From an uncultured Ruminococcus sp. (GTDB taxonomy: Bacteria > Bacillota > Clostridia > Oscillospirales > Acutalibacteraceae), in the NCBI GenBank assembly GCA_946055445.1, contig CAMGGF010000099.1:1-5547 (forward strand): a stretch of DNA of 5,547 nucleotides, read 5' to 3'. The notes under the pieces are model-generated. The model searched no databases. It was not told the DNA's origin and saw only the letters and a list, made by a program, of their open reading frames with translations. Below are positions 5,166 through 5,547 of the stretch, in pieces. Position 1 is the first letter of the stretch, and each line of letters begins with the position of its first letter. Position numbers and translations under genes: made by a program.

Positions 5166-5212
5166 TTGACGAAAATCAGTTATTGTGCTAAGAAAAGACA
5201 CAGAACCGTCCC
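5151..5212 (+). repeat. Hairpin repeat copy 3, overlapping the end of a gene
   Basis: Perfect 11-bp terminal arms GGGACGGTTCT (5151-5161) and AGAACCGTCCC (5202-5212) make this the least decayed stem of the set. The shared end GACGGTTCTCTG (5153-5164) is identical to copies 1 and 2, but the interior is unrelated to theirs. Inside is a second hairpin, CTGATT (5162-5167) with AATCAG (5174-5179). A weak promoter-like pair also falls within it: TTGACG (5166-5171), 17 bases, then TAAGAA preceded by TGC. The left arm contains the stop codon of the 145-aa gene. Similar GGGACGGTTC palindromes are, from memory, dispersed in Firmicutes genomes, sometimes near REP-associated Y1 transposases; no such transposase is present here. 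Confidence 0.85.
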
Positions 5213-5270
5213 CTATCTTTCCAAATTATTTTATGAGTACAATGCACCGTTTATTTGAGAGGGAATTTCT

Positions 5271-5547
5271 ATGAAAATGGGAAAAGCGTATCGTATATTC
5301 ACGATTGTTTTTTGTGGTGGATATCTTCTATATACTTTATTTTTAATGCTTAGCAGAGCGCTTTCCATATTCAGCAACACGGCAGAAACGATTTATATGT
5401 CTTTGGTAGCTCCCTTAACAACTGACGAAGCGATTGCGCGGTATCTGCTGAGCGGTGTTACGCTTTTCCCTGTTGCTGTTTCTGTGATATATTTCCTGTG
5501 TATCGGGGAACTTCGTGAAGCTATATCAAAAGCGGAACTGCTATTGT
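5271..5547 (+). CDS. Partial membrane protein running off the window end
   Basis: An open frame of 92 codons continues past the last base. ATG 5271 is preceded by GAGAGGGA (5257-5264) at six bases, a good ribosome binding site. The visible part starts with a short basic N-terminus (MKMGKAYR). It has a hydrophobic segment at about 9-27, a polar, probably external loop with TTDEAIARY (50-58), a second segment at 59-78, and a charged stretch GELREAISKAEL (79-90). Two-helix-plus spacing with a cytoplasmic N-terminus is inferred. The family is not recognised. It is the fourth membrane-protein gene in the rightward series and follows repeat copy 3 by 58 bp. Its base composition is less A+T-extreme than the gene before it. 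Confidence 0.65.
   Translation, partial: MKMGKAYRIFTIVFCGGYLLYTLFLMLSRALSIFSNTAETIYMSLVAPLTTDEAIARYLLSGVTLFPVAVSVIYFLCIGELREAISKAELLL

Noticed and set aside
5166..5194. Promoter inside repeat copy 3 for the last gene
   Set aside because: TTGACG-17-TAAGAA with TGC matches only three of six -10 bases, and the -35 overlaps the arm of an internal hairpin. It is kept only as a remark in the repeat entry.
3691..5212. Integron attC sites between the small genes
   Set aside because: The repeat ends do not show the RYYYAAC/GTTRRRY core pairs, no integrase gene is visible, and the spacing to stop codons is irregular (6 bp, 62 bp, overlapping).
3691..5212. CRISPR array
   Set aside because: There are only three or four hairpin copies, separated by several hundred bases of coding sequence, with no short uniform spacers and no cas genes.

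Overview
The window looks like chromosomal DNA of an endospore-forming member of the Clostridia, perhaps near the Oscillospirales. The reasons are a PdaA-type polysaccharide deacetylase lipoprotein, a 61-residue small protein of a kind I recall from clostridial genomes, strong GGAGG ribosome binding sites and sigma-A promoters of TTGACA-17-TATTAT type. The taxonomic guess is inference. No rRNA, tRNA, CRISPR array, transposase or integrase gene was seen.

Positions 1-2434 form a leftward block of moderate G+C. In transcription order it holds a GtrB/CsbB-like family 2 glycosyltransferase (2434-1460), a 61-aa basic membrane-associated small protein (1347-1162), a strong hairpin (1155-1125), and a PdaA-like lipoprotein deacetylase (1109-111) followed by a possible terminator (93-47). 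The glycosyltransferase and deacetylase both suggest envelope work: lipid-linked sugar transfer and peptidoglycan or polysaccharide de-N-acetylation. Back to back with the glycosyltransferase promoter is an extended -10 promoter for trmL (2567-3070, rightward), the tRNA wobble-base 2'-O-methyltransferase. The two -35 boxes are only 12 bp apart and share a small dyad.

Positions 3071-5547 are different. A strong sigma-A promoter (3149-3177) precedes a rightward series of four unrecognised integral membrane proteins: 130 aa, 258 aa, 145 aa, and one running off the window end. Each has its own Shine-Dalgarno. They are separated by members of one hairpin repeat family whose ends read GACGGTTCTCTG ... 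GAACCGT. Two copies (3691-3764 and 4628-4703) share 65 of 69 aligned bases, including the loop, and their outermost stem arms differ in a compensated way. A third (5151-5212) supplies the last codons and stop of the gene before it, and a decayed copy probably lies before the first gene. The layout gene-hairpin-gene-hairpin resembles a gene cassette array, but the hairpins lack attC-type ends and no recombinase is visible. A REP or MITE family inserted into or duplicated within an accessory membrane-gene cluster is the more conservative reading.

The 258-aa membrane protein is itself an internal duplication of a four-helix unit. The functions of the four membrane proteins cannot be read from sequence. 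Their A+T richness (about 25% G+C in sampled lines of the third gene, about 53% in a sampled line of trmL) and lack of recognisable families mark this part as accessory.
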